From Primula veris (taxonomy: Eukaryota > Streptophyta > Magnoliopsida > Ericales > Primulaceae), in assembly GCA_963682055.1 (NCBI GenBank), contig OY821740.1:13416814-13480813 (forward strand): 64,000 nucleotides of DNA, written 5' to 3'. Below are positions 26,875 through 39,063 of the stretch, one piece after another. The notes below the pieces were generated by a model. The model did not search any database. It saw nothing but the letters and a program-made list of their open reading frames with translations, and was not told where the DNA came from. A program made the translations under genes and the position numbers. Numbering within the stretch: the first letter of the stretch is position 1; every line of letters begins with the position of its first letter.

Positions 26875-27066
26875 CACTACAAAATAATATTTGATTTAGT
26901 AAGAGTCAAAAGCTGTCACAAGCATGTCGCTAATTTAAAAAGCTGCACAAATATGTCGCAAAGTGACTAAACTGTCACAAAACCGTCACAAAAACCCTCG
27001 CTAATAAGCTCGTAACAAAAAATACCGTCACTAATCTTGTCGCTATTTGAATATTTTTTTGTAGTG
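26875..27066. mobile_element. CACTA-type MITE
   Basis: A 192-bp element with ends CACTACAAAATAAT and TTTTTTTGTAGTG, inverted CACTACAAAA termini typical of CMC/En-Spm derivatives. The flanking TAT (26872-26874 and 27067-27069) is a 3-bp duplication as expected for CACTA elements. The interior repeats GTCACAA, GTCGCTAA and GTCGCAAA subterminal motifs. Confidence 0.85.
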
Positions 27067-27818
27067 TATATGGTATTATCCTAATGGGTAGTTTTAACTG
27101 TTGAAGGTCTTAAATTCAAATCTTTTTACTTGCGGTTTATTTTCTTTTATATCATTAATGCATTACTTTTACTATAGATCTAATTGTTTTTTTGACTATC
27201 TGTATGCCAGTGGATTTTAGTATACATAACACATAAAAAAATGTCACTGGGTTTTGTATAATTGTGTACATTCTTCGTTCGTACTCAGGGTCCGCCCTTG
27301 CCATATTGTTAAGATAAACTCTCAAGATTGTTATGATTTGATTAGAAAATTAGTTAGAATGTACGGGTACGACAAAAACACTGAAGAAACCAATGTTCTC
27401 GTCTAAAAAATAAACTTCATATGAAACTGACTTTCTACTATGAATTTGTCAAAATATCTAGTGCCTAGTGGATGAAACTGTAACTTTATCAAAACTGTTA
27501 GATTGATTTTGTTTCTCTGATCAAATCAAGTTTATTCAAGCAGCATATACAAATATGCGACATATTAAAACAAAACAAATTAAAAACTTAAAGGAATGAC
27601 AAACTAGGTCCATTAATCTTTTATTTTTTTTTGGACACAAACATTATAATTTTTTTATTTTATACCCAATTTTACGTTGCTTATGACTTTCTAACTTTTC
27701 TCAACTAAAAATATTCCCATGACCCCCGTATGCTCTTTTCTTCGATAATATGAGCCTATGAAGGATGTCTCACGTAATTTAAAATTTTTCTCCGTAATTA
27801 ACATCTATTGCATTTACA

Positions 27819-27865
<47 letters not shown>

Positions 27866-28328
27866 CACTACTACGAGGGGTGCTCACCTCCAGACTTTAT
27901 CTTACATTTTTCATCCATACCTGACATCATAACCATCCATGTAGACAATGGAAAATCCAATCGCCGGAATAATTAGATTAAAAAAAATTCATCCATTCCC
28001 TTCCCCCCTTTCGTTGAACTCTTGAAATCATCATACAATTTTGTGCAACCTTCAGGCTTAATGTATTTCCAAATTTGCCTTGTAAAAATTATCATACTAA
28101 CTAAATTCTACTATTTTTTATAAATTAATTATCATGAATAATTATAGGCAACCGGAGATCTTTTTGACAATATGGGACATATATACACCAGAAAAATATA
28201 TGATAAAGTTGTTATTAAATGGGGAAAAAAGTGTAGCCTTAGACCGTAAATTACGAAGATTGTTTTTTCAACTATTAATACTAGGTTAATATAGTTGTAA
28301 AGAAAAAGGGGGGGTTTTCTTTTGAAGT
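27067..28328. other. AT-rich intergenic DNA
   Basis: No gene recognised. It holds a (TA)n microsatellite at about 27822-27862. Short open frames here have no family resemblance. Confidence 0.5.
27822..27862. repeat. (TA)n microsatellite
   Basis: About 20 uninterrupted TA dinucleotides. Confidence 0.95.
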
Positions 28329-28341
28329 AAAAGTGTGTTTG

Positions 28342-28545
28342 CCAATCGGCTCAGAGATCGTCGATGGAAATGCCTCGTGCAGTGGGGACCTCGAGAATGC
28401 AGCAAGTGTGCCGACGCTATCGTCGCCCTCAATTTCGGAAGTAACACGGAAAGGATCGAGTTGGAGCAACCGCCAAGAAAATTCCTTGTGGTAGCTGAAA
28501 GTCATCCGTGGGGTCGTACTAGCTAAACCTATGTACAAAAAAAAA
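28342..28545 (+). mobile_element. Very short 5'-truncated LINE insertion
   Basis: A 0.2-kb insert ending in an A tract and flanked by the 13-bp duplication AAAAGTGTGTTTG (28329-28341 and 28546-28558), diagnostic of target-primed reverse transcription. The insert is unusually GC-rich for its surroundings. Its plus frame contains RECSKCADAIVALNF and LEQPPRKFL before a stop, which resembles the C-terminal end of a plant LINE RNase H domain (RE..KCADALA). So this is a LINE cut down to its last 200 bp. The duplication is certain; the RNase H reading is by eye. Confidence 0.78.
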
Positions 28546-28908
28546 AAAAGTGTGTTTGGACTATTCATGTTTCTTTTTTCCATGTGCAGTCTGCAGATGA
28601 GGTGCCCCTCATATTACACTACACTACTGTATGTCTAGACCTTTTATGAGGCTTTTAAACATATATTTATGGAAAAACCCTTGACAAGTATTAAAATTAC
28701 AGTTTAGTATAGAAGAGAGAACAAAAGTTGTCAAAAGAGAGTGGTCACACATATAGTTTCTCATTCTATTCTTATATTAGGTTGTATATTTGAAAGCAAC
28801 GGAGATAGAAAGTGAAAAAGGCGAATAGAAGGAAAGGAAGGTGTGCATTACATCATATGGATACGTTTGCTAGTGTATATATATATATGCACACACATAT
28901 TCCTATAC

Positions 28909-29345
28909 TTTTTTTTTTGTGGTAAAGGGCCAAACTTTTATTAATCACATAATCAAGTTCAATGCATGGGCCATGCCCCATGCTGGCAATTCCGGCCAAA
29001 GTCCGGTAAAGAAATCAGAATACACAAACATATTTATACACATACTCACAAAGGAAATATTAAGGGGTATGGTGATTAGGGGGATTCCCAAACATGAGTT
29101 AGGCTGTCGGCGGAAATGCTGGGAGCTCTAGTGAAAGCTTTAAACTCGATCCTATATATTAGGCTATTCTCCGAAAGGAGTACATGGTCATTTTCACCAC
29201 AATCAACATCTCAAACATTTGTCGAGTTAGAGTTCGAAACATACCAATTCCACTTGAAGGACGTCATAAATGATAAAAACCTAATTTTACAATTCAAAAA
29301 TATAGATCTTCTCTCCTTAGTCCAATAACCAGGCCTAGCTGGCCA
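28909..29345 (-). mobile_element. LINE 3' fragment (antisense)
   Basis: The left edge is a T tract (28911-28920) followed by GTGGTAAAGGGCCAAACTTT. Read on the minus strand this is AAAGTTTGGCCCTTTACCAC plus an A tail, a typical plant LINE 3' end. The right limit is uncertain; a weak flank match, TCCTATA (near 28901 and 29149), could be a degraded duplication. No coding domain was recognised. Confidence 0.5.
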
Positions 29346-30235
29346 CCATTATTAATGATCAAAACCACAACTATCTTTAAAACCTCCATAATTTAACTAC
29401 CGTCTCCAATCGAATCTTGAATCATCCTCGTCGATCTAATTCATTTAGCTTTCAGTTTCTTTCAGATTCATTGATTGTCCCTTTATCAAATTGCTTTGGC
29501 ATGCAATATTGTTATATAGTAATTATTAAGTTGCACTTAAATCGCCAAAAAATTAAAATATATTAAAAAGTATATACCAAAAAAAATCGTGAAAACATAC
29601 AATATATATACGTACTTAGAAATGATCATGTAAAACATTACATATAGCTATCTTATTTTGGAGTGTATATATATAACTATTACATCTTCAATCACAATTA
29701 GAATTAGTATGGAACACTGACATTAATATTTTATGTATATATAAATTAAATGACTAATTTGTTTTTCTAGAATTTGTACGTTATTAATATATTTGTTGAG
29801 AAAGAGATTATTGAACCAAAAAATAAAGATCAACCCAGTAAACATATCATTCCATTTAATTGACCTTGGGAAAATATTAAAAGTTTTTTTTTAACAAACT
29901 CGGCGAACAAAAAATGCCCTAAAATTTTATGGCCTGTTTATATTTTTTGTTATATGAGTTTTTCACAAATAAAAGAGAACAGAAGCAACATCAGGTAGCA
30001 AATATGTACAATATACATGACTGGAAACAAGACCAACGGAAATATACACAGAAGTTACTTTTGTAATTCTGTGAACTAAAACGATCAAAGTTTTGTTTCT
30101 TCTCTGTAAACAAGATTGCCTGATGCAGTTCAAGTTCAACAATATTGCCTGACTAGTGTCTATTTGGTGTGTTCTTATATATGGCCTAATTTTGGTCGAA
30201 CTTGGTAGAGCTGGTTTCGAGAGGCGCAAGAACCT
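29346..30235. other. AT-rich intergenic DNA
   Basis: No gene, RNA or structured repeat recognised. Confidence 0.4.
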
Positions 30236-33200
30236 GTAATTATTTTTTATTTTTTAAAGCAAACAGACTTTATATTCCATATCAGAAAGGGACCAGACCC
30301 AGTGTACAAAACTATCACTTACTACAGAGGATTTTGCACAGCACAAAAACCCGAAATTTAAAAAACAAAAAACATTACTATCATATAAATAGCTACTTTT
30401 CATCAATCTTTTGCATGCCCATAGTTTCATCTACTCCTACTCACTGTAAACTAGTGAGTCCTTCTAACATGAGGAATATGTAAATTTTCCAAACACAAAT
30501 GAGCTCTTACACTTTTGTGCAACTCACTTACTTCAAATCTCGTAAAATTCTCACCATTTAGTCCCATATTAGCAAGGCAATCAGCAGTCTTATTTTGTTC
30601 CCTGTATACATGAGTAACATCACATACTAACAGGTCTCTTAAAACAATAATTTCTTCCCAAATTGCAGTTAAGCCAATGTGTGGACATGCATTCTTTTTT
30701 AGTCCATTGATCAGCATAAGAGAATCAGACTCGACAAATACGTTCGCGACATCCATAGAATAACATATTTGCAGACCAACTTATAACATAGCTTTTGCTT
30801 CTGCCAATAAGCTATTTATCTCATTTCCTTCAAAAGCATAAGCAAAAATACACTTTCCAGCATCATTCCTCAGAATACCCCTTAAACCAGACTTCGTATG
30901 TTTCTTAAACGCCCCATCAGTATTGAGTTTTAATCTTCCTTTAGAAGGTGCTAACCAGTTCACAAAAATTGTCTTTTTACTCTTACAAAGCACAATTTTA
31001 ATACCAATACTATTTAAACTGATATCATCAAAGATTCTCAATTTCGCCTTTGGCTCAATACATATACTTATCTCTTTCAACCAAAGCTCCACTTTCCTGA
31101 TCACTCTCACTTTAACAACATCCTCATTATTATGCTTATAGTTTACTTTGCTAATCCAAATCTCTCAAAAAATTAAGCAAAGAACTGAACTGGCTAATAT
31201 TTGCAGTTGATTATTACCTTTAAAGAAATTACACCATTTCTTAGTGTAGACTTTCCAACCCAGATTCTTAGGATACTTGAACCAAAGATATTTGAAAAAT
31301 GAGTCCATACAGCCTCAAGCCAATTCTCCCTCCCATAACAAGTGATTAATAGAGTCTAAATTATGTTTTTTTACAACAACTGCACTTAGAGGCAAGTTGA
31401 ATCTCATATTTCTTCACATCTTCATCCAACTTAATAGAACTTCTCCAAATTTTCCAGCAGTACAAGGCAATTTTATAAGGCAAATATTTCTTCCAAATAA
31501 ACTCGTGAGGCTCCCTCTTTTGCCCTTTTCTCCTCATCTCATTATATGCAATTTTTACAGTAAAAACTCCGTTAGTAGAGCTTGGCCAAAACCTTATGTC
31601 TATTCCCCTCTTAATATCAGGACAACACCTCGTTCTTTTTTTTAAAATCTTCATCCACTATAGTTCTTAGAGCTTCCAAATCCCAGCCATATTTAGAGCA
31701 AACTTGATTCAAAATGAGCTTAGGTTTTCTTACTTCATTGTTTATTGCCAAAACCCCTTTATTAGACCAATTTTCATTCCAGAAACTAACCGATCCTTCA
31801 TTAACAACCCAATTACTTTTCCCCACAAGCAAAGGGAAAAATTTAGCTACACTTTTCCATGTATTAGAACTAAGCACATGTACTTTAGGATCTCCCCAAT
31901 TAACATTTGTCAAAAAATATTTTTGACACATAAAATTAGTCCAAAGAGTATCCACTGTTAACAGCCTCCACGCAAGTTTTGCTTGCAAAGCCAGTTGAAT
32001 ATCGAAAAGACTTCTCACACCAATTGCCCCTTCCTCCCCGGGTTTGGCCATATTTTCCCATGAGACCCAATGGTGACTCAATTTTCCATCTTTACTCCCC
32101 CAAAAGAAATCAGAAAAGAGCTTATGAATTCTATCAATAATACTTTTAGATGGGTCGATAACTGAAAGCAAATGGACAGGCATAGAATTCAAAACATACT
32201 TAACTAGCACCATTTTACCTCCAGCATTAAGTAAATTTCCTTTCCAGCTAGCAATTCTCTTTTGAATTTTTACTACTAGATCCTCAAACATACCAATGGA
32301 ACTCCCAAATAAGTAGTTGGGAAACTCCCTTCTACAAAACATGTACATGCTTTAATAATTTGCTTCCTTGCAGGTTTCATACTTCCATGAGTAAGAAAAG
32401 AACTTTACTCATGTTTATCAATTGACCTGACACTTTCTCATATTTCCTTAACAGAACCATCAGCTTGTCAAGACTAGGCTTACTACCATTTGTAAATATC
32501 AAAATATCATCAGCAAACAGCAAATGAGAAATTTCCACACATCTACTTGGCACTTTATACGGTATAATTTCTCGTTTTCTCATTAAATCAGTTATACCCA
32601 TGCTTAAAACTTCTTCCGAGAGTATAAACAACAAAGGCGAGAGGGGGTCTCCTTGTTTTAACCCTCTAGAGGATGCAAAAAAACCAACACTAGTTCCATT
32701 TACACACACTGAGTATCTAGCCTGCATAACACATTTCATAACCAAACAAATCCAATTTTCACAAAAGCCAAACTTCTCCATTTCTTTCCTCAAAAAGCCC
32801 CAATTAACACGATCAAAGGTTTTGACCATGTCCAATTTTAGCATCACATTTTCCCATCTACAATTGTCTCCCACATGCTTTGTCAATTCTTGAGAAAGCA
32901 AAATGAAATCACTAATTAATATGCCTTCAACAAAACCATATTGTCGAACAGAAATAATTCTAGGTAAAAATTTTGCAAGTCTATTTGCCATGATCTTTGA
33001 AATGATCTTATACACCACCTGACATAGGATTATTGGCCTAAACTGCATAAAATATAAAGGGGCTTCTGTCTTAGGTATTAGTACAATTAGAGCAGACATG
33101 AAAGATAAGGAAGGCTACCCCCTTTGTAGAAGTGTTGCACTGCCATGAGAATGTCATTTTGTATTATATCCCAACATTTTATGAAGAAAAAAAGCTAAAA

Positions 33201-34138
33201 CCATCTGGTACAGGAGCAGAATTGAGGGGAATACTAAAAGCTTCATTTTTAATTTCATCAAGCTCGGGTACTTTTCTTAACATATCATTATCAGCTTGAG
33301 TTATCATAGAAGGAATGACCTCCAGACTTTCACCAGGTTCATCGGTTTCAATCTCTTCAAAAAAATTTCAAAAAACTTCACATATCCTTGTTGAATACAT
33401 TTTTCATCTTCAAGCATGATACCCATATCATTCTTAATCTTCTTATTCCTTGACCTTTTTGCTTTCATGGTTTGGTGAATTTTTTTCGTATTTTTGTCAC
33501 CTTCTTTTAACCAGTCAATCCTTGCTTTTTGTTTATAAAATATTTCTTCTTTGAGTAAAATATCATTATAAGATGTCAAACTTTCATTATATACCTTTAA
33601 GTTCTCCTCATTCACATCGCCCTCCAAAATTTTCTCAGCATATATTAGCTTATCCTTGACCTCAGAAAGTGACTGAAAAATATTTCCAAATTTATTATAA
33701 TTCCACTCCTTCAAAAAACACTTCAATCTTTTCAGTTTACAGGCCACCCTTTCTAGACCTTGCAAATGACAGTTTTGGCTCCAATTTCTTTCAACAACAG
33801 ACTCGAACTCTTTGTGAAGACACCACATCCTCTGAAATTTGAAAGAAGATGGCCCTCTCAATTTACAGATTTTTCTTTGAAAGACTAGTGGTACATGATC
33901 TGAAATAGTCCTCTCTAAGTGAGTGAGACTCCGATCGTTCATGCTATTGAACTAATCAGAATTTACCAATGATCTATCCAAATGCTCCATCTGAATCATC
34001 CCTTTTCTTTGACAAAACCAAGTAAATTGAGAGCCTTCAAAAGGCAGATCCATCAAACTAGCTTGTTGTATAGTGATGATGAGTAGCATAAAAACAATGC
34101 CTTCCTCGTCATTAATATGTTTGCTCGTGGTAATTGTG
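30236..34138 (-). mobile_element. L1-type LINE, 5'-truncated, with RT and RNase H
   Basis: A minus-strand non-LTR retrotransposon. Its 3' A-rich end is the T-rich run at 30240-30258. Reading from its 5' side: end of the endonuclease region (DLPFEGSQFTWFCQRKG near 34000 and the SDH motif in ISDHVPLVFQRK near 33900); reverse transcriptase about 33100-32380 (FRPIILCQVVYKIISKIMANR, GLKQGDPLSPLLF and the catalytic box LLFADDILIF near 32510); zinc-finger RVT region 31654-31361 (WPSSTNGVFTVKIAY); RNase H 31110-30451 (LKLNTDGAFKK, LLAEAKAM, VESDSLMLI, VYREQNKTADCLANMG). Pieces lie in different frames, so it is inactive. The N-terminal endonuclease is missing. GTAATT occurs next to both ends, a possible short duplication. 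It abuts plastid DNA on the right. Confidence 0.85.
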
Positions 34139-34425
34139 GCTCTTGGGAGAATCGATGACTGCATCTTTGATGCATGATGCACTGCTAGTAATAGTACATC
34201 TGAGAATTCTTAATTGGCTAGTTGTAAATAGACCCAGAGTTATGGAACAAAGAATTATCCCAGACCTACACCGAAGTATTGACGGTGATTCTCAAATATC
34301 ATATAACAAAATGTGATAGATGAGATAGAACGCAATAGAAACAAAAACAGGGAAGGGGTTACCTACTCTTAACGGTCAAAGCGAGGTCTTTCATTCTGAA
34401 TGAAAGAATTCAGAATGAATCAAAT

Positions 34426-34497
34426 CTCTCCAAGTAGGATTCGAACCTACGACCAATCAGTTAACAGCCGACCGCTCTACCACTGAGCTACTGAGGA
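34426..34497 (-). tRNA. trnN-GUU: Plastid-derived tRNA-Asn(GUU) copy
   Basis: 72 nt on the minus strand, starting TCCTCAGTAGCTCAGTGGTA, with anticodon loop CTGTTAAC (GUU) and T-loop GGTTCGAATCC. It is essentially the chloroplast trnN-GUU and folds as a cloverleaf. Compared with the usual plastid sequence it has changes in the acceptor stem 3' strand (one C-A mismatch) and in the anticodon stem. A relic of the NUPT; nuclear expression is unlikely. Confidence 0.92.
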
Positions 34498-34701
34498 ACA
34501 TTGGGAGATTCAATCTCATAGAGTTCAATTTCCATTCTCAACCCATGACCAATATGAGCTCGAAACTTCCTTCGTAACTCCCGAAACTTCTTCGTAGTGG
34601 CTCTTTTCCATGCCTCATTTCATAGGAAACTTCAAAGTTACCCTATTTCATTATATTCCATCCATATCCCAATTCCATTCATTTACTATCCATTTGGTGT
34701 C

Positions 34702-36121
34702 TGTTGAACCATGGGGTTCAATAATTGATTTTGATTATAACTTTGATTATGTTTTTAATGATTTTACGATTTCTCTATTTCGATGATATAATGCTTGTCT
34801 TTTCCAAAAGTAGAATTTGTAAATTCCAGAACGCCAGAAAGATAGAGCACAGAAAAACGAAGCCACATGTTCAAGCGGAACCCCTTCCCTGTTTCAGAAT
34901 TGAGAAATTCTATGGCTATGATCTTTAGTATTATCTTATTTATTACTTTTTGTTGAACGATGTTCTTCTAATCGATTATTTTAATGATAACAAAATTTGT
35001 AAAACATGATAAAAGCTCGTTTTGCGTACTAATCATTTATCTAGCTTGTTAAAGGTTCAAAATGATAGAATGCGTAAATACGAAGTCAACGGTTCAAGCG
35101 GAATCTCAATCGGACTTAAATCAAACAACTTACAAGCTTTCGAACTATGTCGAGAAAACCGAGAATTTGCTAAAGGCAGAAACGACCGATCGTAAGGCAG
35201 AAACGACCGATCGTTTCAGAACATATTTCTTCCAGTGAGTACAGAATAAAAACGACCGATCGTAAGGATTAAATGACCGATCATTTTAGGTATAAATTCT
35301 TTCAGAGAGTTCACAAGAAAAACGACCGATCGTTTTTCAGAAACGACCGATCGTTTCTGTAGAATTTCAAAAAAAATAGCTTTGTAGCTTATCCTGAAAA
35401 TTGGGCGAACTGCTGCAACCATTGGATAAAATTACTCAACAACTACCAACGGTCATCCATTGACCAATGGACCTATTTAGCTCTTCAAATAGCCCCATAT
35501 CCATTGATGAAGAACACCAATTCACACACAACAATTCAAGCTATCAATTTAACATCATACTCAAAGCTATTACTCAAATTCTCTCACTTGTATTCATAAA
35601 TATTCTTGAGTGTAATATTATTGTAATCTTATAAACACCGAGATATTATTTGTTAGTGAGTGATTCATTTCAAATTCAATCTTGTAAAGAGTGATTTATA
35701 AACTCATTTGTGAGCGAGTGATTGGGTAGAGGCTTTTATAAGCAAGTGTAGCTTAAAAGCTCTAGGTCTTTTCATTCGGGATACTCATAGAGTGAGGGGG
35801 AGCTTAATCGGTCGATTAGCTCGTTAGTTTGTAAGCTTGGAACGAGATTCTAGGGAAACACTCGGTAGTGTGAATACCGAGGAGAGGACGTAGGCGCGTT
35901 TTGCCGAACCTCTATAAATCTTGTGTTATTTCTTTCCTTTAACTTTTACTTTCCGCACTTATTTATTGCTTATTTTATTTGCTTGAATAGTTAACACAAG
36001 TGTTTAAGTTAGAAAAATCTACTAATTAGCTTAGTTAATAACTCATAGTTTTTATTCCCCGAAAATCGTACGCAAAGCTTATTCACCCCCCATGTAAGGT
36101 TTAGACCCTTACGGACCAACA
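34702..36121 (+). mobile_element. Solo-LTR-like unit inside the NUPT (probable Ty1/copia)
   Basis: A 1.42-kb block begins TGTTGAACCATGG and ends CGGACCAACA, giving inverted termini TGTTG/CAACA, and interrupts plastid sequence on both sides. The right third has the look of a SIRE-type copia LTR: AGCTTAATCGGTCGATTAGC, a poly(A) and TTCACCCCCC stretch before the end. No coding sequence is present and no clean 5-bp duplication was found (left flank GTGTC, right flank CTTTT). Hence a solo LTR whose duplication has decayed, or another long-terminal unit. Confidence 0.6.
35179..35360. repeat. Cluster of ACGACCGATCGT motifs
   Basis: Within the LTR-like unit the near-palindrome ACGACCGATCGT occurs about five times plus one variant (TGACCGATCATT). 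The copies are paired, with spacers TAAGGCAGA, TAAGGATTAA and TTTCAGAA. GATC/CGATCG cores make each copy partly self-complementary. Confidence 0.85.
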
Positions 36122-36442
36122 CTTTTGTCTACTATTTAGGCAGAATACCATCACCCATTCTTACTAATAAACTGAAAGAAAACTCAAAAACGGAAGAAAG
36201 GGATGTAGAAATAGAAACAACTTACGAAACGAATAGGACTAAACAAGAACAAGAGTGATCCACCGAATAAGATCCTTCTCCTTCCCTTTTTTCGGAAGAA
36301 AAGGAGGATACGGACAAAATCGATGAAACGAAAGAGATCCGAGTGAATAGAAAAAAAAAAAGGAATTCCTTAAAAAGACATTATCAAAATAGACAAATTT
36401 ATGAAACAAAAAGATAAACAAAAGAATAAATAAATAAAAAGA

Positions 36443-39063
36443 TTAATACATAAGATAAATATAAGATGAAATGCGTCCACCCCCTACATATTTGATGCCT
36501 TCTCCTAGAAAAAAACTCATAATACCAATTCCATTCTTAATTCCATCAATTATACATCTATCAAAAAAATCAGTGAATTGTGCAAATACCCTTAGAGCAT
36601 CCACAATAGTTGTGTTAATTTTAACAATATTAACTTTGACACATCATCATTTAATTGCATGTTAAATGACACATGTGTAACTAAATTTAACCTTCACATT
36701 AATGTATTAACTTAACGAAGTTATCTAATTTTAATTAAAATTAATTATTAATTGAAATATTATTAATTAGTGATTTTGTTAGCACCGCTATAATAGGAAC
36801 TAAAATAGTAATAGTTGAAATAGAATTGGCGTTCAAATTAATGGTATTTTACCACATCATCAATTAACAACATTAAAAACATTGTTATCTTTAACAACTT
36901 TTTTAACATATAACACATAATTTAACATAACTAATAGAGATAAAAAAAATTATTGTTAGCTAACTATTTTAGTTAACAACACTATTGTAGATGCTCTTAT
37001 ACCTTTAGTTAAGAATGCTGCATAAAAAGCATCAATATAAGCACGATTATCCGATCAATTATATATGATATTTATCATTTTATCCCAAAAAATCTTTTAG
37101 ATCTTATTTTATCATAAAAAGCATCAATAACAACACTATTTTAGATCTTATTTTAACAAATGAATTAATTAAATCCAAATTTTTAAAAGATGAATAACTA
37201 GGTTTATATAAAAAGAGCGTTATAAATATTCCAAAATAGGATATACTGAGTGAAAAAATTGCATCTTTTCCAAATTCATACCAATCCATCGAATTTTTCA
37301 AATTTTGATGTAAAAGATTTATTGAAGGACTTAACCATTTGGATAATATATCCAAATCCATTCCTTCTTGATTGAAAGGAATTCCCATAGATCCAATTGA
37401 TAAAGTAAATAGGAACAATATAAGTAGAGGAAATAACATAGTATTATCTGATTCATAAGGATATGAGTAACTTTTTTTTTATTGCCAAAATGAGAAATAG
37501 TAATAAAAGGCCGTGTCATCTCTCTTACATTCTCATCAATTTCATATGCCTTCTTTGTTTTTAACAAAATATTTTCCTTATTATTCATTAATAACCAAAT
37601 CTTTTTGTTAATATTTTTTACATTTCTTTTACCCCATAGAGAAATTGACTGTGTACTTGCTTTACCATTATAATTTTGACAATAAAAATTTAAATGTCCC
37701 TCAAAATTGAGTAAATAGATCGTAAACATATAAAATGCAATTAATGCTGCCGTGGACCAAACTATTAATGCGAACGTAGGCGAATACAACCAAGTATCAT
37801 TAAGAATCTCATATTTTGACCAAAAACAAGCAAGGGGTGGACTACCACAAAGAGATAGTGTACCTAATAAAAAAGATATTTTTGTAATTGGCACATGTTT
37901 TGTTAAATCTCCCATAAGAACCATATTTTGATTTTTTTTGGGAGAGTACCCAACAATGATTTCCATTGCATGAATAACCGATCCCGATCCTAAAAACAAT
38001 AATGTTTTTGCAATGGCATGAGTAATTAAACGAAATAAATCAGTTCGATAAGACCCCATACCGAGAGCTAACATCATATACTCCAATTGATACATGGTAG
38101 AATAGGCTAAACCTCTCTTAATGTCTTTTTGAGCTAAAGCTAAAGTAGCTCCTAATAATACTATTATTATTCCTATGAAAGAAATGAAATTCATTATATA
38201 AGGTATACTTATGAAAAGAGGAAGAAGATGAGCGACAAGAAAGATGACCGCATCTACCATAGTAGCAGCATGAATCAGAGCAGAAATAGGAGTAGGCCCC
38301 TCCATGGCATCAGGTAACCATACATGAAAAGGGAATTGTACAGATTTAGCAACTGCCCCGGTAAATAATAGAACAACACAAAAAATCATAAATAAAGCAT
38401 TGATCTCATTTTTATAAATGAGGTTATTGACTATTTCGAACATATCCCGAAATTCAAAACTGCCTGTTATCCAATAAAAACCTAAAATTCTTAATAATAA
38501 ACTAAAATCTCCTATTCTATTAGTTACAAACGCCTTTTGACAAGCATTTGCCGCAACCAGTGGTGTAAACCAAAAAGCTATTAATAGATACGAACGCATT
38601 CCTACTAATCCCAAAAAATATAAATTTGTATCAAATTAGAATTAGTAACTAATCCTAACATATAAGTACTAAAAAAACTCATATAAGCAAAAAATCTCAA
38701 ATATCCTTGGGCATGAGACATATAATTATCACTAAAAATAAGAACCAAAATTCCCACCGTAGTGATTAATATTAACATAATAAAAGTAAGTGGATCGATC
38801 AAATAATCGAGCTCTAAAAACAAATCATTTGTGATAATCCAAGACCATACATATTGATATATGGAACTACTATTTATTTGATGAATAGACAGATTTATTG
38901 ACAAAACCATGACTATACTTAACAATAAAACACTCTTAAAACCCCATATACGACAAAGCTTTTTTGTTGCGTTTGGAAAAATAAGAAGTCCCGCTCCTAT
39001 TAATAGAGGAACCGGAAGTGGGAGAAAAGGTATTATCCATGCATATTCATATGTCTGTTCCAT
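36443..39063 (-). pseudogene. ndhF: NUPT copy of ndhF, interrupted and frameshifted
   Basis: Plastid NADH dehydrogenase-like subunit 5, a proton-pumping membrane subunit of the thylakoid NDH complex. Start at 39063 ([17 protein letters not shown]). The frame breaks near 38612, where a missing base turns IFWELVG into IFWD-stop. It continues as SYLLIAFW, then [20 protein letters not shown]. It breaks again at a homopolymer near 37475 and resumes as [18 protein letters not shown]. The C-terminus, AQFTDFFDR and [13 protein letters not shown], lies at 36470-36590, cut off by a 402-bp MITE (36595-36996). A short repeated segment (TTTTAGATCTTATTTTA) occurs around 37090-37155. It cannot make a full protein. 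Confidence 0.94.
36595..36996. mobile_element. PIF/Harbinger (Tourist-like) MITE inside ndhF copy
   Basis: 402 bp with termini GAGCATCCACAATAGT and ACTATTGTAGATGCTC and the duplication TTA at 36592-36594 and 36997-36999. Removing it restores contiguous ndhF (LTKGI followed by AQFTDFFDR), which proves it entered after plastid DNA reached the nucleus. No transposase. Confidence 0.95.
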
